A DNA stretch of 64,000 nt from Sipunculus nudus (Eukaryota > Annelida > Sipuncula > Golfingiida > Sipunculidae): contig CM049311.1 in assembly GCA_026874595.1 (NCBI GenBank), positions 71,840,453 through 71,904,452 of the forward strand, given 5' to 3'. Position 1 is the first letter of the stretch; each line of letters begins with the position of its first letter. Below, one piece after another: positions 48,967-61,042 of the stretch. The notes below the pieces were generated by a model that did not search any database, had not been told where the DNA came from, and saw only the letters and a program-made list of their open reading frames with translations. The position numbers were made by a program, and so were the translations under genes.

Positions 48967-50704
48967 AGCAAACCTGTGAGCTTATGTGATGGCGCGGCGT
49001 TGTCCTTCCTCCATTTGCTGTCCGCCATCCATGGCTGTAACTCAGAAACCGTCAAAGCAAGCAGCTCAAAGTTACATCTAAGAATTATTCATACGCTAAA
49101 CTTGGTGCCCTAGAGCTTATTATTGGGTATCTGCATTTTTTAAGATTTTATAGAGAAAAAGCTTAAAAACCTTTAAAAATCTTCATCTCTGAAACTGTCC
49201 AGCCAAATTGTCAAAGATTTCACCGAAATGTTCCCTGGAACAATCTCTCTCAAGTTTGTTCAAATTGTTCCAGTTCAGTGATTTTTTACAGAGTTACAGG
49301 AGTTGAACTTTGTCATTTGCATACTAAAATTACAATCTCAGAAACAGCTGGAGCTATCATCATCAAATTTTATGTTAATGTTGGTCACTTGAGTCATATC
49401 TGAAATTGAGGTATTGGTGGTGCCACCTGCATTGGTCTTTTTGTACTGGGGTCAACGGTGCCCGAAGCATACAGAGGGCTAAAAAAAACTTTTTCTCTGA
49501 AAGAGTAAAGCCAAATTGTCTAATATTGCACAGTAATGCCCCAAGGGTAGTGCTTACCTAAGTTTGTACAAATGGTCTCTGTTCAATGACTTTATGCCAA
49601 GTTATGGGAAGCTGAGTATAGTCAAATGTTATAGCAGCCCATTTCTGCTCAGTGGCTACAAAGATCTTCTTCTCAAAAACAACTGGGTCACATGAATGAT
49701 CCTTAGATGTTGATAATTCTAATTTGTTCAAATGGTTTTGATTCAGTGATATTTAGCTCAGCTGACTGAAAGTCATCTGAGCTATAGCGATCACTCTTTG
49801 TCTGTGTCGTCTGTCTGTTTGTCTGTCCGTTAACCTAGCACAAATCGTAACAGCTAGACCTGGAATCTTCTAACTTGACATCCAGGGAGGTCCATGAGAA
49901 ATCTCCATTGAAACCTGAAATTAGGTCTCTGTTACCCATATTCTTTGAGCTATGAGGCTTCTAAGTACCCCCAGAATAATGGAAAATTTGATACAAAAGC
50001 TAATGTATTTTAACAACTTATGCATTGATCCTCATGATTCTTTGCATGGATATTGATCATGGAATGTTTCATCAGTTTCTGCAGATTGGTGGCACCACCT
50101 GCATTTTTTCAATTTTTTTGTCTTTATTTTTGAGACCATAAAAGATGTTGTCCTTTGATAACAGGGCACAAATCGTAACCATTGGACCTAGAATCTTCTA
50201 TCTTGACATCCATGCAGGTAAATGTATAATCTCATTGGTATCCTGAAATTAGGTCTCTGTTACCCATATCCATCAAACTAAGCTTCAGTTGAAAGGGGAT
50301 ACCACCTACAAAATTTGGCATTCAGATGATAAAATTCTTTTTGTGAATGTTTCTTTAGTCAGCTGAGGGTCATGACCCATGGGTCACTTGTTTTAGATTT
50401 TATACAGGAAGAGTTAAAAAAAGATATAAAAATCTTCTCCGAAACTGTCCAGCCAAATTGTCAAATATTTCACAGAAATGATTTCTGGAACAATCTTTCT
50501 CAAATTTGTTTGAATGGTTCCAGTTCAGAGATTTTTAGCTGAATTACAGGAGGTTGAACTTAGTAATCTGTCCAAAAAAGCACACTAAAATTAAAATCTC
50601 AGAAACGGCTAGAGCTATCATCACCAAATCTTATGCCAATGTTTGTCACGCAAGTCATATCTGAAATTGTGGTGTTGGTGGCACCACCTACATTGATGTG
50701 ATTT
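48967..50704 (+). mobile_element. Family H element H1, split by B3
   Basis: It starts AGCAAACCTGTGAGC, followed by a GTCC-poor tract (GTCCTTCCTCC, GCTGTCCGCC). Monomers of about 300 bp or more are marked by AAACTGTCCAGCCAAATTGTC, GTTCCAGTTCAG and GAAACAGCTGGAGCTATC, with GGTGG(T/C)(G/A)CCACCT near 49428 and 50687. B3 interrupts at 49755-50390. I cannot identify a clean H 3' end before B4. Confidence 0.65.
49755..50390 (+). mobile_element. Compact complete family B element B3, nested in H1
   Basis: Hairpin at 49755-49783 (loop GAA), short GTC(T/C) tract, fewer than two B monomers, then AGTCAGCTGAGGG, TGACCCATGGGTCA and CTTG at 50390. At 636 bp with both ends clear, it is the smallest complete A/B-ended copy here. 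Confidence 0.88.
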
Positions 50705-50784
50705 TTAGCTCAGCTGACTGAAAGTCATCTGATGAGCTATAGCGATCACTCTTTGTCCGTCGTCCGTCTGTCCGTCTGTCCGTC

Positions 50785-52748
50785 CGTTAACCAGGCACAA
50801 ATCTTAACCGCTGGACCTAGAACCTTGTAACTTGGGATTCTGAGAGGTCCATAAAAAATCTCCTTGGAAACCAGAAATTAGGTCTCTGTTACCCATATCC
50901 TTCGAGCTATGTGGCCCCAAAGTACCCCCCAGAAAAGTCAAAAATTTCATACAAAAACTTCAATATCTCATTAACTACTAGACTGATGGTCATGATTTTT
51001 GGCATACATATTGATCATGAGATGTTACATCACTTCCTGCAGACTGGTGGCGCCACCTGTATTTTTCGATTTTTTACGAATTTTTTTCTCTATTTTTGAG
51101 ACCTTTAAAAATGTGAACATCTGTTAACAAGGCACAAATCATAAAGACTGGACTTAGAATCTTAATTCTTGACACACTGAGAGGTCCATGAAAAATCTCC
51201 TTGGAAACCAGAATTTAGGTCTCTGTTACCCATATCCTTTGAGCTATGGGGCCCCAAAGTACCCCCCAGAATAGTAAAAAATTTCATACAAAAACTTCAA
51301 TATTTCAATAACTACATCACTGATGGTCTTCATGTTTGGCATACATATTGATCATGAGATGTTCGATCAGTTCCTGCAGACTGGTGGCGCCACCTGTACT
51401 GTTTGATTTTTTCCTCTATTTTTGAGACCTTTGAGGATGCTGTCATCTGTTAGCGTGGCACAAATCGTAACGACTGGACGTAGAATCTTCATTTTCGACA
51501 CACTGAGAGACCTATGAAAAGTCTCCATGAAAACCAGAAATTAGGTCTCTGTTACTCATATCCTTCGAGCTATGGGGCCCAAAATTACCCCCCCTAATAG
51601 TCAAAAATTTCATACAAAAACTTCAATATCTCATTAACTACATCACTGATGGTCATGATTTTCGACATACATATTGATCATGAGATGTTTCATCAGTTTG
51701 TGCAGACTGGTGGCGCCACCTGTATTTTTCAATGTTTCACGAATTGTTTTCTCCATTTTTGAGACCTTTAAGGATGTAGTTATCTGTCAACAGGGTAAAA
51801 ATCGTAACGACTGGACCTAGAATCTTCGTTCTTGACACACAGGGAGACCCATGATAAGTCTCCATGGAAACCTGAAATTTGGTCTCTGTTACCCATATCC
51901 TTTGAGCTATGGCACTCCAAAGTACAGCTCAGAATAATGGAAAATTTGATACAAAAGCTAAAGTATCTGAACAACTAATGCAGAGATAACCATAATTGTT
52001 TGCATGGATATTGATCATGGAGTGTTTCATAAGTTTCTGCAGACTGGTGGCACCACCTGTATTTGTTCGGTTTTTTTTACGAAATTTTTCTGTATTTTTG
52101 AGACCTTTAAAGATATGAACATCTGTTAACAGGGCACAAATCATAAAAACTGGACCAAGAATCTTCATTCTTGACACACAGGGAGACCCATGAAAAGTCT
52201 CCATGGAAACTTGAAATTAGGTCTCTGTTACCCATATTCTTTAAGCTGTATGGGTCCAAAATACCCCCCCCCCCCAGAATAATGGAAAATTTGATACAAA
52301 AACTGCAGTATTTCAATAACTACAACACTGATGGTCATGATTTTCGGCATACATATTGATCATGAGCTGTTCCATCAGTTTCTGCAGACTGGGTGTGCCA
52401 CCTCTATTTTTTTTTCAAATTTTACGAATTTTTTTCTTTTTTTTGAGACCTTTAAAGATGTGGTTATCTGTCAACAGGGTACAAATCGCAACAACTGGAC
52501 CTAGAATCTTCATTCTTGTCATGCAAGGAGGCCCATGAAAGGTGCCTGTGGAAACTTGAAATTAGGTCTCTGTTACCCATATCCTTCAAGCTATAGGACT
52601 CCGAAGTATCCCTCAGAATAATGGACAATTTGATACAAAAACTGAAGTATCTGAACAACTAATGCAGAGATCACCATGATTTTTTGCATGGATATTGACC
52701 ATTAAGTGTTTTTATTAGTTTCTGCAGACTGGTGGAGCCACCTGTATT
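50785..52748 (+). repeat. Family B tandem monomers in B4
   Basis: Unit starts near 50785, 51129, 51457, 51789, 52131 and 52474 (intervals 328-344 bp). GGTGGCGCCACC is perfect at 51046, 51383 and 51709 and imperfect in the other units. Frames of 60-91 codons on both strands repeat from unit to unit and are not genes. Confidence 0.88.
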
Positions 52749-52751
52749 TTT

Positions 52752-53922
52752 GTATCCGCCAAAACGAAGTTTTGCGGATACTATGTTTTTGACCGAGTTC
52801 CTCCACTGCGGCGGCGTTCGTTTCCAGAGAGCTCCTCAGAGACTAATGGACCGATTTTTCCCAAACTTACACCTATTATCGGGTCACATGTGAACTGGTG
52901 CCTAACCAATTTGCGTTGACCTCTGACCTTTCCTCTCTATCCAGTGTTTATTTGTGGGTCTGTTTCCACTCATAAACCCTCATATCTCGGGAACTGTTTG
53001 ACCGATCAGGAAATAAAATTGATACAAATGTAGCCCTTGGATTGCTTTATAACATACACAAAAAATGGTGGCGCCACCTGTAACCATGTTTGCACAGTGT
53101 CCATCTGTTCATCTGCCTTGGGTTAAAATCACTCATATCTCTGCAGTGAATTGACTAATTCACCTGAAATTCGTCATGCGTATACATCCAGGATAGCTTT
53201 CTTGATTTTATGACAGGTGGCGCCACCTACGTTCACGTTCATGCTGATGACATCCAAGCTTATATCTTGGGAACCGTTTGACCGATCAGGAAATAAAATT
53301 TATACAAATGTAGCCCTTTGATAGCTCTGTAACATACACAAAAAATGGTGGCGCCACCTGTAACAATGTTTGCACAGCGTCTGTCTGTTAGTCTGCCGTG
53401 GCCTAAAATCACTCATTTCTCTGTAGTGGTTCGACATAACTGCCTAAAATTTTGCAGGTTTATACATCGTGGACAGCTTTCTTGATTTTATGACAGGTGG
53501 CGCCACCTACATTCTAGTTAACGCTGCACACATCCAAGCTCATATCTCAGGAACCATTTGACCGATTTGGCCAAAATTGTGCATGTGTTTAGATCTCACA
53601 TAGGTCTTTATCATACACAAAACTGGAGGGGTTACCTGCAAAGATTTTTGCACAGTGTTTGTCTGTTTGTCTGCCATGGGCAAAAATCGCTCATATACAT
53701 GTAGTGGTTTGACTTTTCTGCCTAAAATTTTGCAGGTGTATACAACTTGGACAGCTTTCTGGATTTGTGGTAGGTGGCACAACCTACATACACATTTAGG
53801 CTGCAGACATCCATGCTAATATGCAACATACCTCACTCTATTTCCCCTTGCCACTCAATCCATGCCTCACTATCCGATTTTGGCAGATACATGTAGTCAC
53901 TTGTCGGTTACCCGTATTCTAC
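52752..53922 (+). mobile_element. Helitron-like family W element W2, nested in B4
   Basis: Hairpin at 52752-52781: left arm GTATCCG-C-CAAAAC with a bulged C, loop GAA, right arm GTTTTGCGGATAC. Monomers have GGTGGCGCCACC at 53067, 53216, 53347 and 53496. The 3' end has GGCAGATAC, a worn hairpin and CCGTATTCTAC, so the usual final CTAG reads CTAC. Confidence 0.85.
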
Positions 53923-54077
53923 TTTTTGAGATATATAAATACAGACTAAATCTTGGCCTGTTGGTTAATCTGTTTGATGCTTCAGTTGAATGGGTATATA
54001 CTACCATTCTGATGATAAAATTTCCTTTTGCAAATCTCTTCCCAGTCAGCTGAGCGTCATGACCCATGGGTCACTTG

Positions 54078-54472
54078 ATACAAGCAAAAATGTAATTTTA
54101 GACTCTTCTAGCTTATACACTGTTTTATGATTAAACTCTAAAGCTGATTGGTTTAAACTTTACAAGAATTATTCTATGGTAGGATTCTGCCAGTTATATA
54201 AGAATAGATTTGGTAAATGCAGCTTTATAAAAGCAGTGTAGCCAATTTGAAAAAGGCTTTCTGTGTTTGAAAACAGAATTGACAACATGCCGAGTTTCAG
54301 CAGGAAAGTCAAGTTTAACCAGGTGGGGTCCAGACATCACCATGACATCTGACCTGGCTCTGTCTGGTGTCTAGACAATGTGTCTAAACATCTAGACAAT
54401 ATGCCCAGATTAGAACTATTGGAACTACATCTTTCAACTGTTTGAAAAAAACTTGGTTTGCATTTTAGCCAA
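54078..54472. other. Low-repeat sequence, no feature recognised
   Basis: Contains GTCTAGACAATGTGTCTAAACATCTAGACAA-like short repetition near 54370-54400 but nothing I can classify. Confidence 0.45.
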
Positions 54473-54778
54473 TCTGTGAGCTGATGCAGTGGTGTTGGGT
54501 TGTCCGTCATCCATCTTCCGTTGTCTGTCGTGCATCATAGCTATCTCAAAAAGGGCAGGAGCCAGCATCACCAAAATTTTTGCAAAAAATTTTTCATCTA
54601 AAAAATTTAATTGGATTTTGCTTATTTCTTGGTTAACTACATTTTCTTAGATTTAGGGAAGAAGCTAAAAAACATTAAAAAATTGTTCTTCTCCAAAACC
54701 ATGCTGCCAAATTGTCCGTTTATCTGTCCTAATAATCCTCCCTGGCAAAAAGAACATATCCAGACTGATACATCCTAG
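54473..54778 (+). mobile_element. Short family H element H2
   Basis: The start TTTAGCCAATCTGTGAGC parallels H1, followed by GTCCGTCATCC-type text and a partial monomer. It ends at ATCCTAG (54778). W3 starts two bases later. Confidence 0.55.
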
Positions 54779-54780
54779 TT

Positions 54781-56490
54781 GTATCCGCCAAAATAGAGTT
54801 CAGTTGGAGGCCGCAGCCGCTGCTGCCCCATAGGTTTCTGGAGAACTCCTACGTAACCACTGGGCAGAATTTTTTAAATTCAGGATTTTGATTGGGTCAC
54901 ATGTGAACTGCTGTGCCCTCATTTTTGGTTGACCTCTAACCTTTTCTCTCTTGTCCAGTGTCCATTTATGAGTCTGTTTCCTCACATAAACTCACATAAA
55001 ACTCAGGAACTGTTTGACCGATTTTGCCTAAAAGTAGCCCTTGGAAAGCTTTATAACATACACTAAAAATGGTGGCGCTACCTGCAACCTTTTTTTGCAC
55101 AGCGTCCATCTGTTCATCTTGGGATAAAATCACTCATATCTCTGCATTGGACTTATCCACCTGAAATTTTGCATGTGTATACATCCTGGATAGCTTTCTT
55201 GATTTTATGACAGGTTGCGCCACCTTCATCCACATTTACACTGCAGACATTCAAGCTCATATCTCAGGAATGGTTTGACCGATTGGGCCAAAATTTTGCA
55301 TGTTTATATACTCACACAGCTCTTCATCATAAGCAAAACTGGTGGCACCACCTACAACCATTTTTGCCCAGCATCCATCTGTTCATCTGCTTTGGGATAA
55401 AATCACTCATATCTTGGCAGTGGTTTGACTTATGCACTTGAAATTTTGCAGGATTATACATCCTGGACAGCTTTCTTGATTTTTATGACGGGTGGCGCTA
55501 CCTACATTCACGTTTACGCTGCAGACATCCAAGCTCATATCTCGGGAACCGTTGGACTGATTGGGCCAAAATTTTGCATGTGTATAGATCTCACATAGCT
55601 CTTCATCATTAGCAAAATTGGTGGCATCTCCTGCAACCATTTTTGCACAGTGTCCGTCTGTTTGTCTGCCATTGGATAAAATCATTCTTATTTCGGCGGT
55701 GGTTTGACATATCTGCCTAAAATTTTGCAAGTCTATTCATCTTGGATAGCTTTCTGGATTTTGTGGCAGGTGGCACCACCTACATTTAAGTTTACGCTGC
55801 AGACATCCAAGCTTATATCTCAGGACTGGTTTGCTGTATCCTCCTGAAATTTTGCTTGTGTATAGATCTCACATAGTTCTTTACCAAACACAAAATTGAA
55901 GGAGCCACCTGCAACCATTTTTGCACAGCGTCCGTCTTTTTGTCTGCCATGGGCTAAAATCACTCATATCTCAGTAGTGGTTTGACTTATCTGCCTAAAA
56001 TTTTGCATATGTATACAACTTGAAAAGCTTTCTCAATTTTGTGACAGGTGGTGCCATCTACATTTATGTTTGCGCTGCAGACATTCAGGCTTATATCTCG
56101 GGACTTGTTTGACATATTCCCCTATTTTTGCATGTATATAGATCTCACATAGCTCTTAATCTTACACAAGATTGGTGGCGCAACCTACCACCATTTTTGC
56201 ACAGCATCCTTCTGTTTGTCTGTAGTGGGATAAAATCACTCATTTACAAGTAGTGGTTTGACTTATCTGCCTAAAATTTTGCATATATACACAGTTTGGA
56301 CTGCTTTCTTGATTTTGTTGTAGTTGGTGCAACCTGTACATACACATTTTGGCTGCAGACATCCATGCTTATATGCAACACACCTCACTCTATTTTTCCC
56401 CCCTTGCCGCTTAATCCATGCCTCACTTCACCCGTCCCACTCTGATTTTGGTGGATACAAGTAGTCGTTTGCAGACTACCCATATTCTAG
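54781..56490 (+). mobile_element. Family W element W3
   Basis: It starts with the left hairpin arm GTATCCGCCAAAA; the right arm is lost. A GC-rich segment and about five W monomers follow (interval about 277 bp, marker TTTGCACAGC(G/A)TCC), each with two degraded GGTGGCGCCACC-like sites. The end has GGTGGATAC, perfect hairpin GTAGTC-GTTTGCA-GACTAC and CATATTCTAG at 56490. Confidence 0.82.
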
Positions 56491-57112
56491 TTTTAAAATG
56501 TCCTAGTCTGAAACTTCAGGTCCGAAACATCCATTATGCTGAAATCATAATGACTAAGGTAGATATGCAGGACATAAGAGGATCAATATATTAAATTTAA
56601 AAAATAAACCTCCATTCATACTCCCAAACTTTGCACAGGTTCGCATTAGGTATGTAGGCTTTGTTTCAAAATTGATTGAATTGATTGCAGTTTTGCAAAA
56701 TATATTAAAAATGATCATGTATGCACATGCAAAGAATCTGATCCTGTCAGAGATATACCGTAAAATCTGTGAAATTTCGTACAGAAAAAAATAATTTAAT
56801 TTGTGGAAGTCCGAAATTTAACAGTCCATTTCAGCAGTTTTAAAATTATGGTCGTGACAACTTAAGATGCCTTGTCGGCAGTGGGCGATAATAGGAGCCT
56901 CAAGTATTCACTCGCCGATTTTGCATTCATCCGTGTGAACCATGAAGTTTCATGAATAAAAACATTATTTTCTATACTTGTGTTGTTTATTTTATATTAA
57001 AATCAGTTTGGAAAGGAATCTGAAAAGTATATCTGAAGGATTTAATCCTGTCATGAAGCTCGACACCCGTACATGCTTTCGTGACATCCGGGGCTTTGCC
57101 CGGAGAGATCGT

Positions 57113-57605
57113 TTTTCAGTTGGCTTACGCATGCAAATCCCCACTAACGGTGCACAAAAAACTGGAGGTCTTTAGATCACTTAAAGAGTTAATCGATCCT
57201 GATTATCCAATATCAAATATCCAACCTCTGTTAAACTTCATGAACGTCTGCCAGCGCTTTGATGTACCGTTTGACCTCGTGTGACCTTGTTTGTTGGGCA
57301 ATACGGAGCCCGTGTACTCGAAACTGAGTCGTTCTTGTGTGACATTCAAGATATTTATTGTAAATGTTTTAATGGAAATTAGCATTAATTTTCAAACTGA
57401 TTAACATTGGCATTACATACACATCGGAGTGCTGAGTTTGCTTGAAAGAGACCAATTTGGCTTACACATGGAAATCCCCCTTTACGGTGCGTTTAAAAGG
57501 TAGTTGTCTTCAGATCATTTACGGAGTTAATCCTGATTATCCAATATCCAATTTCCAACCTCCGTCAAACTTCATGGATGTCTGCCAGTTGTTCACGGCG
57601 CGTCG
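57113..57605 (+). repeat. Diverged duplication of about 150 bp
   Basis: 57113-57260 and 57455-57600 share TTGGCTTAC, CATGCAAATCCCC or a close variant, CTTTACGGTGC-like text, TCCTGATTATCCAATATC and AACTTCATG(A/G)A(C/T)GTCTGCCAG. The copies lie about 340 bp apart. Frames do not stay in register between copies, which argues against duplicated exons. Confidence 0.65.
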
Positions 57606-57743
57606 CTCGCATCCCGGACAATAAAGCAACTCACATTCGAGATATTTTAAGTTTTTTTTTATTGTCGCTGGAAACAAAAATCTTAGTTTTCAGTCGAATT
57701 ACATTCTATATGATGTAGATATAATTCATATAACTGCATTAAA

Positions 57744-57777
57744 TGCGGCGGTATTCAGGACCCTGGATACCGCCGCA
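57744..57777. repeat. Strong GC-rich hairpin
   Basis: Perfect 11-bp arms TGCGGCGGTAT and ATACCGCCGCA, a T/G pair, an inner CAGG and CCTG stem and an AC loop. It lies alone in AT-rich sequence. Confidence 0.85.
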
Positions 57778-58898
57778 TAAAAAGCTTCAGAGTAAACTGG
57801 CGAACTTCAAACCCTTGGCGGAAAAAAAATCGTGTAAAATCAAATAGTACGTTTATGACAAGGAAACTTTAAGTAATCTAAGGGAGATATAGTACTTTAT
57901 TCGAATGACCAAGAAATTCAGCTAAATATTATGTTTTAGTATGTAAACAAGAGTCACTTTTAAAACTTTGCAACGCTGGCGCTTGAAACTTTCTCAGAAT
58001 CTGAAACAATGAACTGTGTGACCTTTGCTCGCTGAGCCAACACGGCCCGTTACCACTGGTTACACAGGCGGCTGCCGGCCAGAGCAGACATCGTTCCCCG
58101 TGTATCACCGTTTATTAGGATAATACATATTCTTCTAATCAACATTTAAAGTGGACAAACACTGTCTAAGTGGTATGTTATATGTGTATTTGATAAGAAT
58201 AACTTTATTTTTTAACAAATACGACATTTTAAGACGAAATATAAGAATTTAATTGTCATGTGGAATGTCTCCAGTTTCCTCAAGTCATCTTCTAGGGCTC
58301 TTGCACAGCGTAGCGTAGTAAGAGAGGACGGGTGCTAGGGCTATTATTCATATTAATTATCAATAGCATGGCATTCACATCGATCGGACTGGTAGGCTTG
58401 TTCAAAACCTGATAATAGGGTGAGGTTACGTCAGTGTTACATTCACGGCAGTCTTGCTAACGCCAAATATGGCGTAACAGACCATCGGCAGTTCGAAATT
58501 TGACATGTCATTTTAATAATTATGATTACTGAAGAAAGACTGTGTACGAAATTCATCGAGGTACGAAATTTCACAGATTTTACGATACAAAGACAAAGTA
58601 ACGAACAGCATCAAAACGGAACCTTGTGCAGCAAACAGTTGTCTGATGGTAGGTCATGCAACCTTGGATGCGGATGGATTGATGGTTTTATTATGAATAC
58701 TAATGTACATATCAGACTATTCACAGGGGTCAATATTCTAGGTACTAGTATAAAGTAGATTTAAAGGTAATTTAGAAAGTACACCAAGTAATTGATTTAT
58801 AATCGATTATAGGTCGTTTTTATTATTCAATCATCGATTATTATTTTAAAACCAATTCCTACCACTTATAGGTATCCGTGCTATGTATATTTACAGCC

Positions 58899-59173
58899 AT
58901 GAGTGACCTGTCCACAACGGGAGTGATCTTGGTGTCATCCGCCGCCTCCTGTCTGACGCTGGTTCTGGTGCTGGCTGTGTGCATCTGCTGCTTACAAATC
59001 CGTAAAAAGGGGAACGGAGATGACACAGACAGTGACTTTGAGGAGGACGACCCGACCACTTACCTGCCTGGTCACAAGAAGGATGACGTCCGACCTCTCC
59101 ACAAACACTCTTGGAAGGAACGACTGCAGAAGCCAAAGTTCAAGGCCCCACTCCTCACAAGGAAGTCCATTCA
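58899..59173 (+). CDS. First coding exon of a single-pass membrane protein, synaptotagmin-like
   Basis: An acceptor (TATATTTACAG, ending 58896) precedes ATG at 58899, and a consensus donor GTAAGT follows at 59174, so this is an internal exon with the start codon, 91 codons plus two bases. The product starts MSDLSTTGV: about eight luminal residues, one hydrophobic span (about residues 9-32), a C-x-C-C cluster at 28-31 and a basic stop-transfer IRKK. An acidic stretch (DDTDSDFEEDD, about 41-51) and a Lys/Arg-rich segment (about 70-91) follow. This topology, including juxtamembrane cysteines that are acylated in the family, matches synaptotagmins, most like the synaptotagmin-7 N-terminus. C2 domains would lie in later exons outside the window, so the family is inferred. 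GC content and codon use stand out from the surroundings. Confidence 0.75.
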
Positions 59174-59486
59174 GTAAGTTAACTTTCAGTTACCTTGTTG
59201 TTAAGGTTTATACTTCAGGGCCATGCTGGCAGGGGTATGTACTATGTACTGAGAGGCTGGTGTTTAAGATGTAAACAGGAAGTTGAACATTTAGACTGGA
59301 GGACAGATTTCCCGCCCCCAGCAGGATATACATTCATAAGGTTGCTTTCAACAGACTGTGGATTTTTATTGTGTCAAGGCAAACACAGCAAACACAGGAT
59401 TTAAACAGGGACAATGAAGCTGAAAAACAGAAAACATAACTTCAATATAAAAATAAATTCCAAATGATACTTACCAGTGTTATATA

Positions 59487-59917
59487 CTGTGGTTGCCTTT
59501 TTGTTCGCGAGGGTTTTAATTTCGCGATATTCGCGAATGGGAAATAATCGCGAAAATTACACCCTCGGGAATAATTGGCCAATTGAGTGTGTCCTTCTGA
59601 TTAAGTGTAGCCAATCCTTGAATGGAAATAGGTTAGAACAGTGAGAAATCTTAATATAAGTTACATCCATGCAGGTATAGGGAAAACATTCCCTTAAATT
59701 TGAACTAAAGAACCTGTGCTGTGTGTACGGGCTCATCCTTATATGAGGAGAATATCACAAGCTCATGAAATATTCTCAAATTATAATACACACAGCAATG
59801 GCTTTTCCAAAGATTTGATATAGGTTCTGGTGAGATCGCGAAAATGACACCCTCGCGAAACATTAAAAATGGAGAAATTGCGAAATTTCAGCCTCGCAAA
59901 TATGAAGCCAACCACAG
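59487..59917. mobile_element. MITE with TA target duplication, in the first intron after the exon
   Basis: Inverted ends CTGTGGTTG (59487) and CAACCACAG-like (59917) extend imperfectly inward with matching GCGAGG and AATTTCGC blocks. TA lies on both sides (59485-59486, 59918-59919). The 431-bp body is dotted with TCGCGA motifs. No coding capacity. Confidence 0.72.
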
Positions 59918-61042
59918 TATTCACGCAAGAAGGGGAGGACTTTAGTACTCAAACTGGTGTCTCAAGCTTGGCAAGAACCCCTGGTATCTTGTGAATGAAT
60001 TCAGAATACTGTGTTATTCACATATTTTTCAATAGAAAATATCCAAAATGTAATTTATAGTGACAGTGGTCGATTTAATATCATATTTGATGATACTAAG
60101 ATAAGATTGAACCAGATAATTGATAATTAAGCTTCCCATCGGGGTGCTTACTATCCACGTCCATGTCTACGTCTGCATCCACAGTATTAAAATGCTTATA
60201 TTCTCCACATGCTGGCATCTATCAATATTATATCATAATTTTGTATTATTGAAGCAAGAAAAATTTTCCTGGTGCTGTGACCTTGACTTATGCTCTGAAG
60301 GTCAAGTCATAGTAGACTGGGTAACGTTTGTTCTTTGGCAGAATAACACCAAGGGTTTGGATTGTATATTGATCTAATTTAATGGAAGGCATCAAATAAT
60401 GACTCTTGAGAACTGATCAACTTTTGGTGGACCTTATTGGCACTTTGCATCATCAACAATGACAAAATACCATCAAAAAGTGGTTTTAGGTGTATTTTGA
60501 TATAATTTCCAGAAATGATGAGACCATGGGGCACTTCATGTAATTGCATGCAAATACAGCTTTATCTAGTTAATAAATTATTTCATGCAGCTTATATATT
60601 AGATGAAAAACAAGGATAAAGAAAACGTGTGTACACTCCTGCATCTTGGTTGACTTATAAAGCAAGCTAATAACATGAAAAATATTTGAAAGGGCAAAGT
60701 TATGACCAGGTTATTGCCACTAAGTTTTAACAGGCTAATTTTTAACATCGGTTGCCAGAACTGAAAATTTTTCTCTTCAGATAATATGACTTCATTGTAT
60801 ACTGCTTACATAATAGTTTTTATCATCGAGTACATCAGAATAAAAACAAATTTTATCAGTTATGAACAAAAACAACAAGTTACTGATTGAACTAATTAAT
60901 TGGCACAGCACTTATAATTTCTATTGAGAAAATATTTGGGAACAATATCTGACATTTAAAGTTAAGATAGGATAGAGATTTTGTGAATATATTACAATCC
61001 AGCTGGAGAAACTGCTCATGAAACACTTTCACATGGATTTTT
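59918..61042. other. Presumed intron sequence, no feature recognised
   Basis: Follows the exon donor, so probably intronic. Near 60279 there is TGACCTTGACTT and AAGGTCAAG, an isolated pair like those of family C. No second exon is visible. Confidence 0.45.

Larger units (their letters stand above)
50707..54077 (+). mobile_element. Family B element B4, host of W2
   Basis: Hairpin at 50707-50738 with a 3-base insertion in the right arm, a CCGTC tract, six monomers, then W2 at 52752-53922, a short B remnant (TTTTTGAGA onward), and the end AGTCAGCTGAGCGTC, TGACCCATGGGTCA, CTTG at 54077. Confidence 0.88.
56491..58896. other. Host sequence upstream of the exon
   Basis: Less repetitive and richer in CG than the elements, notably 57990-58110. 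It holds a diverged local duplication and a strong hairpin, listed separately. A promoter and 5' non-coding exons of the downstream gene may lie here, but I cannot place them. Confidence 0.4.

Noticed and set aside
50785-52748. CRISPR-like regular repeats
   Set aside because: Units are contiguous monomers of about 340 bp without unique spacers, in a eukaryotic setting.
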